Assembly (NCBI RefSeq): GCF_003854275.1
Contig: NZ_QTQP01000021.1
Location: 60,676-124,675, forward strand
Direction: 5' to 3'
Length of the DNA stretch: 64,000 nt
From: Burkholderia sp. Bp8963
GTDB taxonomy: Bacteria; Pseudomonadota; Gammaproteobacteria; Burkholderiales; Burkholderiaceae
Made by a program: the position numbers and the translations under genes. Every line of letters begins with the position of its first letter. Within the stretch, counting starts at the first letter, position 1. Below, piece by piece: positions 26,538 to 35,770 of this stretch. The notes beneath the pieces are model-generated. The model searched no databases. It had not been told where the DNA came from and saw only the letters and a program-made list of their open reading frames with translations.

Positions 26538-26742
26538 GGTCGGGTGGTCGTGTCTGTCGTGTCGAGGCTGGAACGCGGGTGCAGGCGAAACGCGAAGCTT
26601 CGCGACGAAACCGTTCGGAATCGTGCTGCTTGCCGCAGCGGATGAGCAAAGCGGCTGACGGCAAAGTATACCCGCAGGGTCCGACACGAATCGCATGCTG
26701 AAACGATTCGATACAACAAGCACCCGCCGCCGGCGGCGCGCG

Positions 26743-27660
26743 TCAGGTGAGGCGGTAGTACTTGCCGGGCTTCACTTCGTCCGGCAGCGGCTCGCCGTTC
26801 AGTTCGAGCAGCGTGCGCTCGATCTGCCGCGTCATCGCATCGAGCGCGAGATGGTTCGGGCCGGTGCCGAACGGTTCGGCGATCGCATGCGCGATCGCGT
26901 CGAGCGCAATCAGCGTGTAAGCGACGAACACGGTGACGAACGGTGTCGCCGCACCGATCGAATCGACGAGGCCGAACGGCAGCAGAATGCAGTACGCGTA
27001 GATCGTTCGATGCAGCAGCACGTCGTACGAGAACGGGATCGGCGTCGACGCGATGCGCTCGCAGCCGCTGACCATCGCGACGAGATCGTCGAGCCGCGCG
27101 TCGAGCATCCACAGGCGCGTGTCCGGGAGGCGGCCGGCGTCCGCGCGCGCGGCGAACGCGGTGCGCAGCAGGTGCACGATCGCGACCGGCCGGAACTTCA
27201 GCGGCGCGACCTGCGCGTAGGTCTGCGCACCGAGCAGCGGACGCAGGTCGGCGTCGGGATCGGTGCCGCGCAACTGGTGCTTGAGCGCGTAGACGAAGGC
27301 GATCACGGTGCGCACGAACGCGCGGCGCTCGTCGTCAGTGTCGAACACGCGGTACGCGAACGCCTGCGACGTCAGCGTGCGCGTGGCGGTCAGCACGCCG
27401 CCCCACAGCACCCGCCCTTCGCGATAGCGGTCGTAGCTCGCGTTGTTGCGAAACGCGGCGAAGATCGCCAGCGTGAGGCCGATCAGCGTGAACGGCGTCG
27501 GGTTCAGCGGCACCTTCTCGCCCATCACGCGCCCGCCGGTCCACAGCGCGACGATGCTGATCGCGAGCGTCAGCGCGAGCTGCGGCAGGATCGCCTGCAG
27601 CACCGAGCCGTTCCAGACGAACAGCATCCGCAGCCAGTGCTCGCGGGGGCGCACGATCAT
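26743..27660 (-). CDS. Bestrophin-family (UPF0187) membrane channel protein
   Basis: A 305-aa protein: an N-terminal hydrophobic hairpin (VLQAILPQLALTLAISIVAL), then FGGTGPN-like FGTGPNHLALDAMTRQIE near the end and the mid-region YDRYREGRVLWGGVL, all typical of bacterial bestrophins (RFP-TM, chloride channel UPF0187). The known family members form pentameric ion channels in the inner membrane. It starts 12 bp after the stop of the YdeP-like oxidoreductase on the same strand, so the two form an operon. Confidence 0.9.
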   Translation of the reverse strand: MIVRPREHWLRMLFVWNGSVLQAILPQLALTLAISIVALWTGGRVMGEKVPLNPTPFTLIGLTLAIFAAFRNNASYDRYREGRVLWGGVLTATRTLTSQAFAYRVFDTDDERRAFVRTVIAFVYALKHQLRGTDPDADLRPLLGAQTYAQVAPLKFRPVAIVHLLRTAFAARADAGRLPDTRLWMLDARLDDLVAMVSGCERIASTPIPFSYDVLLHRTIYAYCILLPFGLVDSIGAATPFVTVFVAYTLIALDAIAHAIAEPFGTGPNHLALDAMTRQIERTLLELNGEPLPDEVKPGKYYRLT

Positions 27661-27672
27661 GACGACACTCCT

Positions 27673-29997
27673 TCAGGCCGCTTGCGACGCTGGCGCGGCC
27701 GCGCGGTGCAGCAGCACCGGCACCGACTTCGACGTCGGCGTGTTGCAGACGTCGCCGACGCTGTCCAGCGGCACGAGCGGGTTCGTCTCCGGATAATACG
27801 CGCCGATGCAGCCGCGCGGAATGTCGTACGCGACGAGCAGGAAGCCGTTCGCGCGCCGCTCGATGCCGTCGTGCCACACCGTTTCCATGTCGACCCAGTC
27901 GCCGGCCTTCAGCCCGAGCATCGCGAGATCGTCGGGGTTCACGAACACGACGCGGCGCTGGCCGAACACGCCGCGATAGCGGTCGTCGAGCCCGTAGACC
28001 GTCGTGTTGTACTGGTCATGCGAGCGGGTCGTCATCAGCGTCATCAGGCGTTCGCCGTGCAGCGCGCGGGCGCGCTGGATCGGCGTGTCGGACGGCAGCG
28101 CGTGCGCGATGAAGTTCGCCCTGGCCGTCGGCGTCAGCCATTCGCGGTCGCGCGACGCGACGCGCAGGTGAAAGCCGCCCGGCTTCGCGATGCGCGCGTT
28201 GTAGTCGTAGAAGCCGTCGAGGGTCGCTTCGATCGCATCGCGAACCTTCGCGTAGTCGCTCCTGTAGCCGAGCCAGTCGATCTTGCCGCTGCCGAACAGC
28301 GCATGGCCGATGTGCGCGACGATCGCCGTTTCCGACATCAGGTTCGGCGACGCCGGCTTGTTCATCCCGTACGACACGTGGACCATGCTCATCGAATCCT
28401 CGACCGTCACGCCTTGCGGCACGTTGTCCTGCAGGTCGATCTCGGTGCGGCCGAGCGTCGGCAGGATCAGCGCGTGGCGGCCGTGGATCAGGTGGCTGCG
28501 GTTCAGCTTGGTCGTGATCTGCACGGTCAGGTTGCAGCGACGCAGGCCTTCCCACGTGCGCGGCGTGTCGGGCGTCGCCATCGCGAAGTTGCCGCCGAGG
28601 CCGATGAACACCTTCAGATGGCCTTCGAGCATCGCCTCGATCGTCTCGACGACGTCGTAGCCGTGCTCGCGCGGCGGCACGAAATCGAACACCTCGCCGA
28701 GCCGGTCGAGGAACGCCTGCGACGGCTTTTCCTCGATGCCGACCGTACGGTTGCCCTGCACGTTCGAATGGCCGCGCACCGGGCACAGCCCCGCGCCGGG
28801 GCGGCCGATGTTGCCGCGCATCAGCATCAGGTTCGTCAACATCTGCACGGTCGCGACCGAATGCTTGTGCTGCGTGAGACCCATCCCCCAGGTCGCGATC
28901 ACGCGTTCGCTGCGCGCGTAAAGCTGCGCGAGCCCGTCGATCTGCTCATAAGGCACGCCGCTTTCGGCGGTCAGCGCGGACCAGCTTTCATTGCGCAGGT
29001 CGTCCGCGAACGCGTCGAAGCCGGCCGTGTGCCCGGCGATGAACGCGGTGTCGAGCACGCGCGCCGCGCCGTTGTTCTGGGCGTCGTCGTCGAGTTCGAG
29101 CACGCGCTTCGCGATGCCCTTGATCAGCGCGAAATCGCCACCGATCGTCGGCTGGATGAACGTCGACGCGATGCTGGTGCCCGACATCGTCAGCATCTCG
29201 AGCGGGCTTTGCGGATCCGCGAAGCGCTGCAGCCCGCGCTCCTTCAGCGGGTTGATCGACACGATCGTCGCGCCGCGCTTCGCGCATTCGCGCAGCTCGC
29301 CGAGCATCCGCGGATGGTTCGTCGCCGGGTTCTGGCCGAAGATCAGCAGCGTGTCGGCCAGCTCGAAATCGTCGAGCGTGACCGTGCCCTTGCCGACGCC
29401 GACCGACGGCGGCAGCCCGCGGCTCGTCGCCTCGTGGCACATGTTCGAGCAATCGGGGAAGTTGTTCGTGCCGTACACGCGCACCAGCAGCTGGTACAGG
29501 AACGCCGCTTCGTTGCTCGCGCGGCCGGACGTGTAGAACGCGGCCTGGTTCGGGTCCGGCAGCGCGCGCAGATGGCTGGCGATCATCTCGAACGCGTCGT
29601 CCCATGCGACCGGCACGTAACGGTCGGTCTGCGCGTCGTAGATCATCGGGTCGGTGAGGCGCCCGTGCTGTTCGAGTTCGTAGTCGGACTGCTCGAGCAG
29701 CTTGGTGACCGTGTGCTCGGCGAAGAACCCGGGCGTCACGCGCTTGCTGGTCGCCTCGGCCGCGACGGCCTTCACGCCGTTTTCGCAGAACTCGAAGGTC
29801 GACGCGTGCTTGCGGTCCGGCCACGCACAGCCGGGGCAATCGAAGCCGTCCGGCTGGTTCTGGCGGAGCAGCGTCCGGTAGTTGCCGCCGGTGACCTTTT
29901 CCTTGATCAGGTTGATCGTGACGGCTTTCAGCGCCCCCCAGCCGGCGGCCGGGTGGGTATAAGGCTCGATGCGCGCGGTGGCGGATGTCTTTTTCAT
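27673..29997 (-). CDS. FdhF/YdeP-family molybdopterin oxidoreductase
   Basis: A 774-aa protein of the formate dehydrogenase-like YdeP family. An N-terminal FDCPGCAWPDR motif precedes the molybdopterin-binding core (QAAFYTSGRASNEAAFLYQL), the region NFPDCSNMCHEATSRGLPPS containing the probable Mo-ligand Cys, and a molydop-binding C-terminus (RGVFGQRRVVFVNPDDLAML). There is no N-terminal [4Fe-4S] ferredoxin-like domain as in FdhF. E. coli YdeP is linked to acid resistance; the substrate is unknown. I chose the start at 29997 over an upstream TTG/GTG extension. A MocR regulator is divergent across 153 bp. Confidence 0.88.
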   Translation of the reverse strand: MKKTSATARIEPYTHPAAGWGALKAVTINLIKEKVTGGNYRTLLRQNQPDGFDCPGCAWPDRKHASTFEFCENGVKAVAAEATSKRVTPGFFAEHTVTKLLEQSDYELEQHGRLTDPMIYDAQTDRYVPVAWDDAFEMIASHLRALPDPNQAAFYTSGRASNEAAFLYQLLVRVYGTNNFPDCSNMCHEATSRGLPPSVGVGKGTVTLDDFELADTLLIFGQNPATNHPRMLGELRECAKRGATIVSINPLKERGLQRFADPQSPLEMLTMSGTSIASTFIQPTIGGDFALIKGIAKRVLELDDDAQNNGAARVLDTAFIAGHTAGFDAFADDLRNESWSALTAESGVPYEQIDGLAQLYARSERVIATWGMGLTQHKHSVATVQMLTNLMLMRGNIGRPGAGLCPVRGHSNVQGNRTVGIEEKPSQAFLDRLGEVFDFVPPREHGYDVVETIEAMLEGHLKVFIGLGGNFAMATPDTPRTWEGLRRCNLTVQITTKLNRSHLIHGRHALILPTLGRTEIDLQDNVPQGVTVEDSMSMVHVSYGMNKPASPNLMSETAIVAHIGHALFGSGKIDWLGYRSDYAKVRDAIEATLDGFYDYNARIAKPGGFHLRVASRDREWLTPTARANFIAHALPSDTPIQRARALHGERLMTLMTTRSHDQYNTTVYGLDDRYRGVFGQRRVVFVNPDDLAMLGLKAGDWVDMETVWHDGIERRANGFLLVAYDIPRGCIGAYYPETNPLVPLDSVGDVCNTPTSKSVPVLLHRAAAPASQAA

Positions 29998-30150
29998 GAT
30001 GCATGGGTCGGGGTCGATGTGTGGAGCGTACGCGGGACCCGGTGTCGCCTGTGTGTACACCTGTTCACTTCAAAAAAGAGTACAGTTGCGCCAATCTGCC
30101 GCAGTGCAGAACGGAACTGTGCTGTTGAATGGTTTTTGAAAGGTGAGAGG

Positions 30151-31572
30151 GTGAAGCGCTACGAGAAACTGGCCGACGATCTTCAACGGCAGATCGAGCG
30201 CGGCATGTACCGGCCGGGCGAACGGATTCCGTCGGTGCGGCAGGCGAGCCGGCTGCATCGGCTCAGCATTACGACCGTGCTGCGCGCGTATCTGGTGCTG
30301 GAAAGCCGTGGCGAGATCGAAAGCCGGCCGCAGTCCGGGTATTTCGTGCGGGCACGCATGGAGCCGACGGGCGAGCCCGAGCTGCATGCGTCGGCGCCGG
30401 TCGCGACGTCGTCGACCGTCGACGTGAGCCGGCTAGTGCTGTCGACGTTGCGCTCGATCGCGCGCAACGATGCGGTGCCGCTCGGGTCGCCGTATCCGGA
30501 CGCCACGCAGTTCCCGGTGCAGCGGCTTGCGCGGCATGCGCAGTCGATCGCGCGGCGGCGCACGCGCTGGGGTGTGATCGACGACCTGCCGCCCGGGAAC
30601 CAGGAGCTGATCCGGCAGATCGCGCGGCGCTACCTGGAAAGCGGCATCGCGGTCGAGCCGGACGAAATCATCGTGACGATCGGCGCGACGGAAGCGATCA
30701 ATCTGTGTCTGCAGGCCGTCGCGCGGCCCGGCGATACGATCGCCGTCGAGTCGCCGACGTTCTACGCGATGCTGCACGCAATCGAGCGGATGGGGATGCG
30801 CGCGCTTGAAGTTGCGACGCATCCGGCCGATGGCATCGATCTCGAGGCGCTCGAGCGGATTCTCGAGCGCGAGCGGATCGCCGCGTGCATGGTGATGCCG
30901 AATTTCCAGAATCCGCTCGGCTTCCAGATGCCCGATGCGCACAAGCGCGCGCTCGTCGAGCTGCTCGCGAAGCACGGCGTGCCGGCGATCGAGAGCGACG
31001 TCTATCACGAGCTGTATTACGGCGACGCGCGGCCGAGCGCACTGAAGTCGTTCGACCGCGACGGGCTCGTGCTGCACTGTGCGTCGTTTTCGAAGAGCCT
31101 GTCGCCCGGTTACCGGATCGGCTGGGCGATGCCCGGCCGATTTCGCGATCAGGTCGAGAAGCTGAAGTTCCTGAACACGCTCGCGACGCCCGTGACCGAG
31201 CAGCTCGCGATCGCGGAATACCTGAAGCACGACGGCTACGACCAGCATCTCAGGCGGATCCGCAAATGCTTCGCGCAGCAGGCGAACCTGATGAGCGCGA
31301 TGGTGCGGCGGTTCTTTCCGGAAGGCACGCGGCTGTCGCAGCCGCAGGGCGGCTACGTGCTGTGGGTCGAGTTGCCGCCGCAGGTCGATGCGATGCGGCT
31401 GTACCAGATGGCGCTCGCGCAGCGGATCACCGTCGGGCCGGGCCACATGTTCTCGGCCACGACGGATTACCGGCATTTCATCCGGCTCAACTACAGCTAT
31501 CCGTGGTCGGGGCAGATCGAGGCGGCGTTGAAGACGCTGGGGCGGCTGGCTGCGGAGTGTGCAAGGGGGTGA
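30151..31572 (+). CDS. MocR/PdxR-type regulator (GntR HTH fused to aminotransferase domain)
   Basis: A 473-aa protein. Residues 1-70 are a GntR-type HTH (KRYEKLADDLQRQIERGMY). The rest is a fold-type I aminotransferase domain with the PLP lysine in SFSKSLSPGYRIGW, and ATVTIGATEAINLCLQ-like IVTIGATEAINLCLQ. MocR proteins sense a PLP-linked ligand and control nearby genes. The start is GTG at 30151 with ggtgagagg upstream. It is divergent from the YdeP-like oxidoreductase, its probable target. Its 3' end overlaps the convergent LysR gene by 86 bp. Confidence 0.9.
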   Translation: MKRYEKLADDLQRQIERGMYRPGERIPSVRQASRLHRLSITTVLRAYLVLESRGEIESRPQSGYFVRARMEPTGEPELHASAPVATSSTVDVSRLVLSTLRSIARNDAVPLGSPYPDATQFPVQRLARHAQSIARRRTRWGVIDDLPPGNQELIRQIARRYLESGIAVEPDEIIVTIGATEAINLCLQAVARPGDTIAVESPTFYAMLHAIERMGMRALEVATHPADGIDLEALERILERERIAACMVMPNFQNPLGFQMPDAHKRALVELLAKHGVPAIESDVYHELYYGDARPSALKSFDRDGLVLHCASFSKSLSPGYRIGWAMPGRFRDQVEKLKFLNTLATPVTEQLAIAEYLKHDGYDQHLRRIRKCFAQQANLMSAMVRRFFPEGTRLSQPQGGYVLWVELPPQVDAMRLYQMALAQRITVGPGHMFSATTDYRHFIRLNYSYPWSGQIEAALKTLGRLAAECARG

Positions 31573-32434
31573 GGGGCTGAGCGCGGCGGGCGAAGCCGTT
31601 CCTCAGGTGATGCGCGAGTTCGGTCGCCGCGGGCGAGCTCTGACCGCGCGGCAGATGCAGGTTGATCGCGAAGCCGGGCAGTTCGGGCAGGCCGCTGTCG
31701 GCCGGCAGGATGTCGAGGTCGGCGGGCACGGTGGACGCGAGCGAGACGGTCACCGCGAGGTCGGATCGCACCGTCGCGGCCGTCGCGTCGACGCTGCCGT
31801 TTTCGAACACGGTGCGCCACGCGAGATCGCGGTCGCGCAGCGCATCGAGCACGACCGGGCGGAATGCGCACGTTTCCGCCACCATCGACACGGGCAGCGG
31901 CACCTTTCGATGCGCGGTTCCGCCTTTCGCGCCGACCCAGACCAGCCGATCGACGGCAATGCATTCGCCGCGCGACGAACCGAGCGGCTCCTCGACCAGC
32001 GCGACATCGATTTCCCCTTTCCCGAGCGTGCGCAGCAAGTCCGGTGACGCCGCGCACACGAGCGACAGCGCAACCTGCGGCCGGGCCTGTGCAAAGCCTT
32101 TCAGGATCGGCCCGAGGCAGCTTCCGACGAGATCCTGCGGTGCGCCGATCCGGACTGTGCCGTCCATCGCGTCCGCCGTCATGTCCGTCCACAGCGCGTC
32201 GTGCAGCGCGAGCAGGCGGCGCGCCTGCCCGAGCAGACGCTCGCCGGCCGCGGTGAGATGCAGGTTGCGATGTTCACGGAACAGCAGTGGCCCGGACAGC
32301 GCCTCGAGCCGCGCGACCTGCTGGCTGACCGCGCCTTGGGTCAGATGCAGCGCATGCGCGGCGGCCGTCATGCTGCCGTGATCGGCGACGGTGACGAACG
32401 CGCGGAGCAGGGCGATGTCGAGATTGCGTGGCAT
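31487..32434 (-). CDS. LysR-family regulator adjacent to a LysE exporter
   Basis: A 315-aa LysR protein (LLRAFVTVADHGSMTAAAHA; HLTQGAVSQQVARLE). Residues about 295-315 form a Pro/Ser/Thr-rich tail encoded inside the antisense end of the MocR gene (31487-31572), suggesting a stop-codon slip that extended the C-terminus. It is divergent from the LysE-family exporter at 32539, a common regulator/exporter pairing like ArgP/ArgO. A 9-bp inverted repeat lies in the shared promoter region. Confidence 0.9.
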   Translation of the reverse strand: MPRNLDIALLRAFVTVADHGSMTAAAHALHLTQGAVSQQVARLEALSGPLLFREHRNLHLTAAGERLLGQARRLLALHDALWTDMTADAMDGTVRIGAPQDLVGSCLGPILKGFAQARPQVALSLVCAASPDLLRTLGKGEIDVALVEEPLGSSRGECIAVDRLVWVGAKGGTAHRKVPLPVSMVAETCAFRPVVLDALRDRDLAWRTVFENGSVDATAATVRSDLAVTVSLASTVPADLDILPADSGLPELPGFAINLHLPRGQSSPAATELAHHLRNGFARRAQPLTPLHTPQPAAPASSTPPRSAPTTDSCS

Positions 32435-32435
32435 T

Positions 32436-32491
32436 CACGCATTATGAACGCTAATGGCTGGAATAAGGAATCTTCGCTTTCGTAATGCGTG
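32436..32491. promoter_or_regulatory. Long-spaced inverted repeat between the LysR and LysE genes
   Basis: Arms cacgcatta (32436-32444) and taatgcgtg (32483-32491) are perfect 9-bp reverse complements with 38 bp between, spanning the divergent promoter region. LysR tetramers bind two sites about this far apart, so it is a candidate regulatory region. Confidence 0.4.
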
Positions 32492-32538
32492 ATGCGCGGG
32501 TAAAAACGGAGCTTCATGGACGACTGCCGGGAGGCACA

Positions 32539-33138
32539 GTGCCGTTTCGCGAATACCTGCCATTGATTCTGTTCGTGATCGTCGCCACCGGCACGCCGGG
32601 CGGTGCGACCACGCTGGCGACCGCGTCGGGTGCACATTTCGGGTTTCGGCGATCGCTGCGCTATATGACCGGCATCGCGGCCGGACTCGCATCGATGGCC
32701 GCGGCGGCGGCGGTCGGGCTCGGCAGCGTGCTGGCCGAGTGGCCGACGCTGCAGTTCGCGTTGAAGGCGTTCGGCTCGCTGTATCTGCTGTGGCTGGCCG
32801 CGCGCATCGTGCGCAGCGGTCCACCCCGTCTCGATGCGCACCTGCGCAAGCCGCAGGGGTTCGTGAGCGGCGTCTGGATGCTGTGGCACAACCCGAAGGG
32901 ATGGGCGATGACCCTCGGCGCCGCCGCGTCGTTTGCGGCGCTCGCACCCGGGCCGCTGCGACTCGGCGCGTTGCTCGGCGTCGCGTTCGGCGTGGCCGCG
33001 ATGGTGTCGCTGTCGCTGTGGTGCGCGGCCGGTCTCGTGTTCGCGCGGCTGCTGCGCACCGATGTGCAGTGGCGCTGGCTGAATGCCGGGCTGGGCCTGC
33101 TGCTCGTGTTGTCGATTGCGCCGATGTGGCTGCCGTAG
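32539..33138 (+). CDS. LysE/RhtB-family amino-acid exporter
   Basis: A 199-aa, six-helix membrane protein. The LysE-family start (LPLILFVIVATGTPGGATTL) carries the conserved TPGPN-like TPGGAT motif, followed by LYLLWLAARI and WNPKGW-like HNPKGWAM. It should export an amino acid or similar metabolite from the cytoplasm. I chose GTG at 32539 because gggagg lies just upstream at 32529-32534 and the preceding residues are not membrane-like. It is divergent from a LysR, its likely regulator. Confidence 0.88.
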   Translation: MPFREYLPLILFVIVATGTPGGATTLATASGAHFGFRRSLRYMTGIAAGLASMAAAAAVGLGSVLAEWPTLQFALKAFGSLYLLWLAARIVRSGPPRLDAHLRKPQGFVSGVWMLWHNPKGWAMTLGAAASFAALAPGPLRLGALLGVAFGVAAMVSLSLWCAAGLVFARLLRTDVQWRWLNAGLGLLLVLSIAPMWLP

Positions 33139-33174
33139 CAACGCGGTCGCTGTCGCGATCGAACGGTTCCGGTG

Positions 33175-34662
33175 TCAGGACGTTTCGCGCGAACCCGCCG
33201 ACGACTGCGCGGCATCCCCCTGGCCGGCTTGCGCGGCATCCCGCTGTCCGGCCGCATCGGACCACAGCGGCAGCCGAAGCGCCATCACGAAGGTCAGCGC
33301 GTGCAATCCGCACAGCAGCAGGAACGTCCACGCATACGCGTTCGTCGCGCCTGTGGCGACGTGCGGCGATTGCATCTGCCAGGCGAGGAACAGAGTGCAC
33401 AACGTGGTGAACGTCGGCCCGCCGAGACGCTGGATGATGTTGAGCGATGTCGTCGCCATTGGCAGATTGCGCCGGTCGACCGACGCATACGCGGCGGAAA
33501 TCGACGGCGTGCCGACCGCGCTCTGTCCCATTCCGCGCAGGAACAGCGCGGGAATCAGCACGGCCAGGTCGAGCCCGTGCGTGGCCAGAAACACGAACGG
33601 CAGCGTCGCGGCGAGCGCCAGTGCCGCGCCGCCGGCGGACACCCGCCGCACGCCGAACCGGCTCGTCAGTGCGCCCATCGACGGATACGTGACCAGCATG
33701 CCGAGGCCGAGCGGCGCGAGCAGCCAGCCCATTTCGCCAGGCGACCGCCCGCATGCGTCGATCAGGAAGACGGGAATCAGCATCTGGCCGGCATACAGCG
33801 CGCCGTTCGACAGGAACTGCGTGCTCGCGGCTGCGCTGAACACCTTGCCGCGCAACAGCCGCAGGTCGATCAGCGCGTGCGCGCCCATGCGCCGCTCGAT
33901 GCGGACGAACGCGGCGAGCAGCAGCGCGGACGCGGCAAGCACGGCGATGCCGAGCGGCCGGCCGATCCGCTCCGCGCCAGACAGGAACAGCACGAGGCCC
34001 GGCGACAGCAGCGCGAGGCCGATCCAGTCCAGCGCGCGCGGCTGCGTTTCCTCGCGATCGTTCGGCAGGAAGCGCGCGGCGAGCGCGATCGCCAGCACGC
34101 CGACCGGCAGGTTGACGAGGAAGAGCCAGCGCCACGACGCTTGCTGCAGAATCGCGCCGGCGACGACCGGCCCGAGGATCGGCGCGATCAGCACCGGCAC
34201 CGCTGCATAGCCAATCACGCGCGCCATCTGCTTGCCGGCAACCCGCGCGATCATCATCTGCGCCATTGGCGCGAGCAGGCCGCCGCTCAAGCCTTGCAGC
34301 ACGCGAAACGCGATCAGCGACGGCGCCGACCACGCGAGCCCGCACAGCGCGGACGACAGCGTGAACGCCGAGAAGCACCACAGATAGAGCGCCTTGGCGC
34401 CGATGCGGTCGACCAGCCAGCCGTTCAGCGGCAGGACCAGCGTGAGTGCGAGCAGGTAGCCGCTCGTCACCCACTGGATCGTCGACAGGCTCGCGTGCAG
34501 GTCGGTCGCGAGACTGGACAGCGACACGTTGACGATCGTCGCATCGAGCTGCGACAGCAGCGAACCCAGCACGGCGACCGCGCTGACCTTCCAGATCGAC
34601 GGATCGAGCCGGTCGGCGGCGCTCGCGTGCCCATCGTTCACGTTTGCCTCGCGGTCATGCAT
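33175..34662 (-). CDS. MFS drug-efflux transporter, DHA2 (EmrB/QacA) family
   Basis: A 495-aa transporter with 13-14 hydrophobic helices. The N-terminal motif SQLDATIVNVSLSSLATDL, GWLVDRIGAK (motif A) and GPVVAGAILQQASWRWLFL (motif C) mark the drug:H+ antiporter 2 family. It should export toxic organic compounds. Its start overlaps the isochorismatase-like gene by 8 bp, and together with marR they form one operon in the order marR, hydrolase, MFS. No HlyD-type fusion protein is adjacent. Confidence 0.92.
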   Translation of the reverse strand: MHDREANVNDGHASAADRLDPSIWKVSAVAVLGSLLSQLDATIVNVSLSSLATDLHASLSTIQWVTSGYLLALTLVLPLNGWLVDRIGAKALYLWCFSAFTLSSALCGLAWSAPSLIAFRVLQGLSGGLLAPMAQMMIARVAGKQMARVIGYAAVPVLIAPILGPVVAGAILQQASWRWLFLVNLPVGVLAIALAARFLPNDREETQPRALDWIGLALLSPGLVLFLSGAERIGRPLGIAVLAASALLLAAFVRIERRMGAHALIDLRLLRGKVFSAAASTQFLSNGALYAGQMLIPVFLIDACGRSPGEMGWLLAPLGLGMLVTYPSMGALTSRFGVRRVSAGGAALALAATLPFVFLATHGLDLAVLIPALFLRGMGQSAVGTPSISAAYASVDRRNLPMATTSLNIIQRLGGPTFTTLCTLFLAWQMQSPHVATGATNAYAWTFLLLCGLHALTFVMALRLPLWSDAAGQRDAAQAGQGDAAQSSAGSRETS

Positions 34663-35236
34663 CGGGCGTGTCGAGCGCGTCGAGCGCTTCGAGCAACGCG
34701 ACGATGTCCTGCGTGGAACCCGTTTCGCCGAGTCGCGGGAAGATCCGCGCGACGCTGTTCGCGTGCGCGTCGGCGTTCAGGTCGGTCATCGCGTCGACGA
34801 CGAGCGTCACGTTGTAGCCGAGTTCGTGGGCCTGGCGCGCGGTGGATTCGACGCCGATGCTCGTCGCGATGCCCGCCAGCACGATCTGCGTGACGCCGGC
34901 TGCCTTCAGGTGGGCGTCGAGGCCGGTGCCGGTGAACGCGCCCCACGTCCGTTTCGTCACGACATGGTCGTGCGGCTGCCGGTCCAGTTCAGGCACGAGA
35001 TCGGTCCAGCCCGCGGGCAACGGGCCCTTGAGGCCCGCCTGTTCGGTCCTGCCCGGCGCGCCGCCGGCGACGTTGACGAGCACGACCGGCAGGCCGCGCC
35101 GGCGAAACGCGTCGGCCAGTGCGGCCGCGTGCCGGATCACGTCGGTGGCCGGATGGGCGGTAGGGAGTGCGGTGATGCCTTTCTGCAGATCGATGACGAT
35201 CAGCGCGGAAGTCGGGTCGACGCGGGGGGCGCTCAT
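34655..35236 (-). CDS. Isochorismatase-fold hydrolase without the catalytic cysteine
   Basis: A 193-aa protein. It has the Asp in LIVIDLQKG (D16) and the Lys in HVVTKRTWGAF (K95), but the third position reads GIATSIGVESTAR, with Gly128 where cysteine hydrolases have Cys. True isochorismatases (EntB, PhzD) also lack the Cys, so it may be a hydrolase of a vinyl-ether or chorismate-type substrate rather than an amidase. It is the second gene of the marR-MFS operon, which suggests detoxification of a small aromatic compound (inference). Confidence 0.85.
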   Translation of the reverse strand: MSAPRVDPTSALIVIDLQKGITALPTAHPATDVIRHAAALADAFRRRGLPVVLVNVAGGAPGRTEQAGLKGPLPAGWTDLVPELDRQPHDHVVTKRTWGAFTGTGLDAHLKAAGVTQIVLAGIATSIGVESTARQAHELGYNVTLVVDAMTDLNADAHANSVARIFPRLGETGSTQDIVALLEALDALDTPDA

Positions 35237-35306
35237 GGATGGGGCTCCGAGTAGGTGAGGTGGCCTCCGGAACGCCCACGGATTCGCAGGGTTCCGGAGA
35301 CAGGGT

Positions 35307-35750
35307 TCACGAGTCGCCGAGCCGCCTGATCAGCGGAATCGCGGCGACCAGCGTTCGGGTTTCGTCCGGATCGAGTTTCTCGAGGGCGGCGACGAGCCAT
35401 GCGCGCTTCGCGACCGTGCGCTTGCGCCGTTCCTCGATGCCCGCTTCGGTCAGCAGGAACAGGATTTGCCGGCCGTCGGTCGGGTGCGCCCGGCGCTCGA
35501 CGAGGCGTTCTTCCTCGAGGCTCGCGAGGATCGCCTTCATCGACTGCGGCTTCATCGATTCCGCGCGGGCGAGATCGGCGGTCGTCATCGGCCCGTTCTG
35601 TTCGAGCCGCGCCAGCGCGCTCATTTGCGACAGGTTGAGCCCGCTCGAATCGACTTCGGAGCGGAGCCGTCGGATCAACTGGCCGACGGCAAGCGTCAGG
35701 TCGGCGACGACGGTTTCGACGGGGAGATCGGTTTGGCGCGATGAGTTCAT
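35307..35750 (-). CDS. MarR-family transcriptional regulator
   Basis: A 147-aa winged-HTH protein from the chosen ATG 35750. MSALARLEQNGPMTTADLAR and ESMKPQSMKAILASLEEERL form the HTH and recognition helix, RRAHPTDGRQILFLLT is the wing. MarR dimers sense phenolic ligands and repress their own operon. An alternative ATG lies at 35762. A perfect 26-bp palindrome is immediately upstream and is its obvious operator. It heads the operon with the isochorismatase-like and MFS genes. Confidence 0.9.
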   Translation of the reverse strand: MNSSRQTDLPVETVVADLTLAVGQLIRRLRSEVDSSGLNLSQMSALARLEQNGPMTTADLARAESMKPQSMKAILASLEEERLVERRAHPTDGRQILFLLTEAGIEERRKRTVAKRAWLVAALEKLDPDETRTLVAAIPLIRRLGDS

Positions 35751-35770
35751 GGAGCGGATCATAGAAGAAG

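Noticed and set aside
26695..30150. A very long plus-strand open frame running through the bestrophin and YdeP-like genes into the MocR gene
   Set aside because: The part before 30151 is the antisense of two well-supported minus-strand genes; long antisense frames are common at this GC content. Only the MocR part is real.
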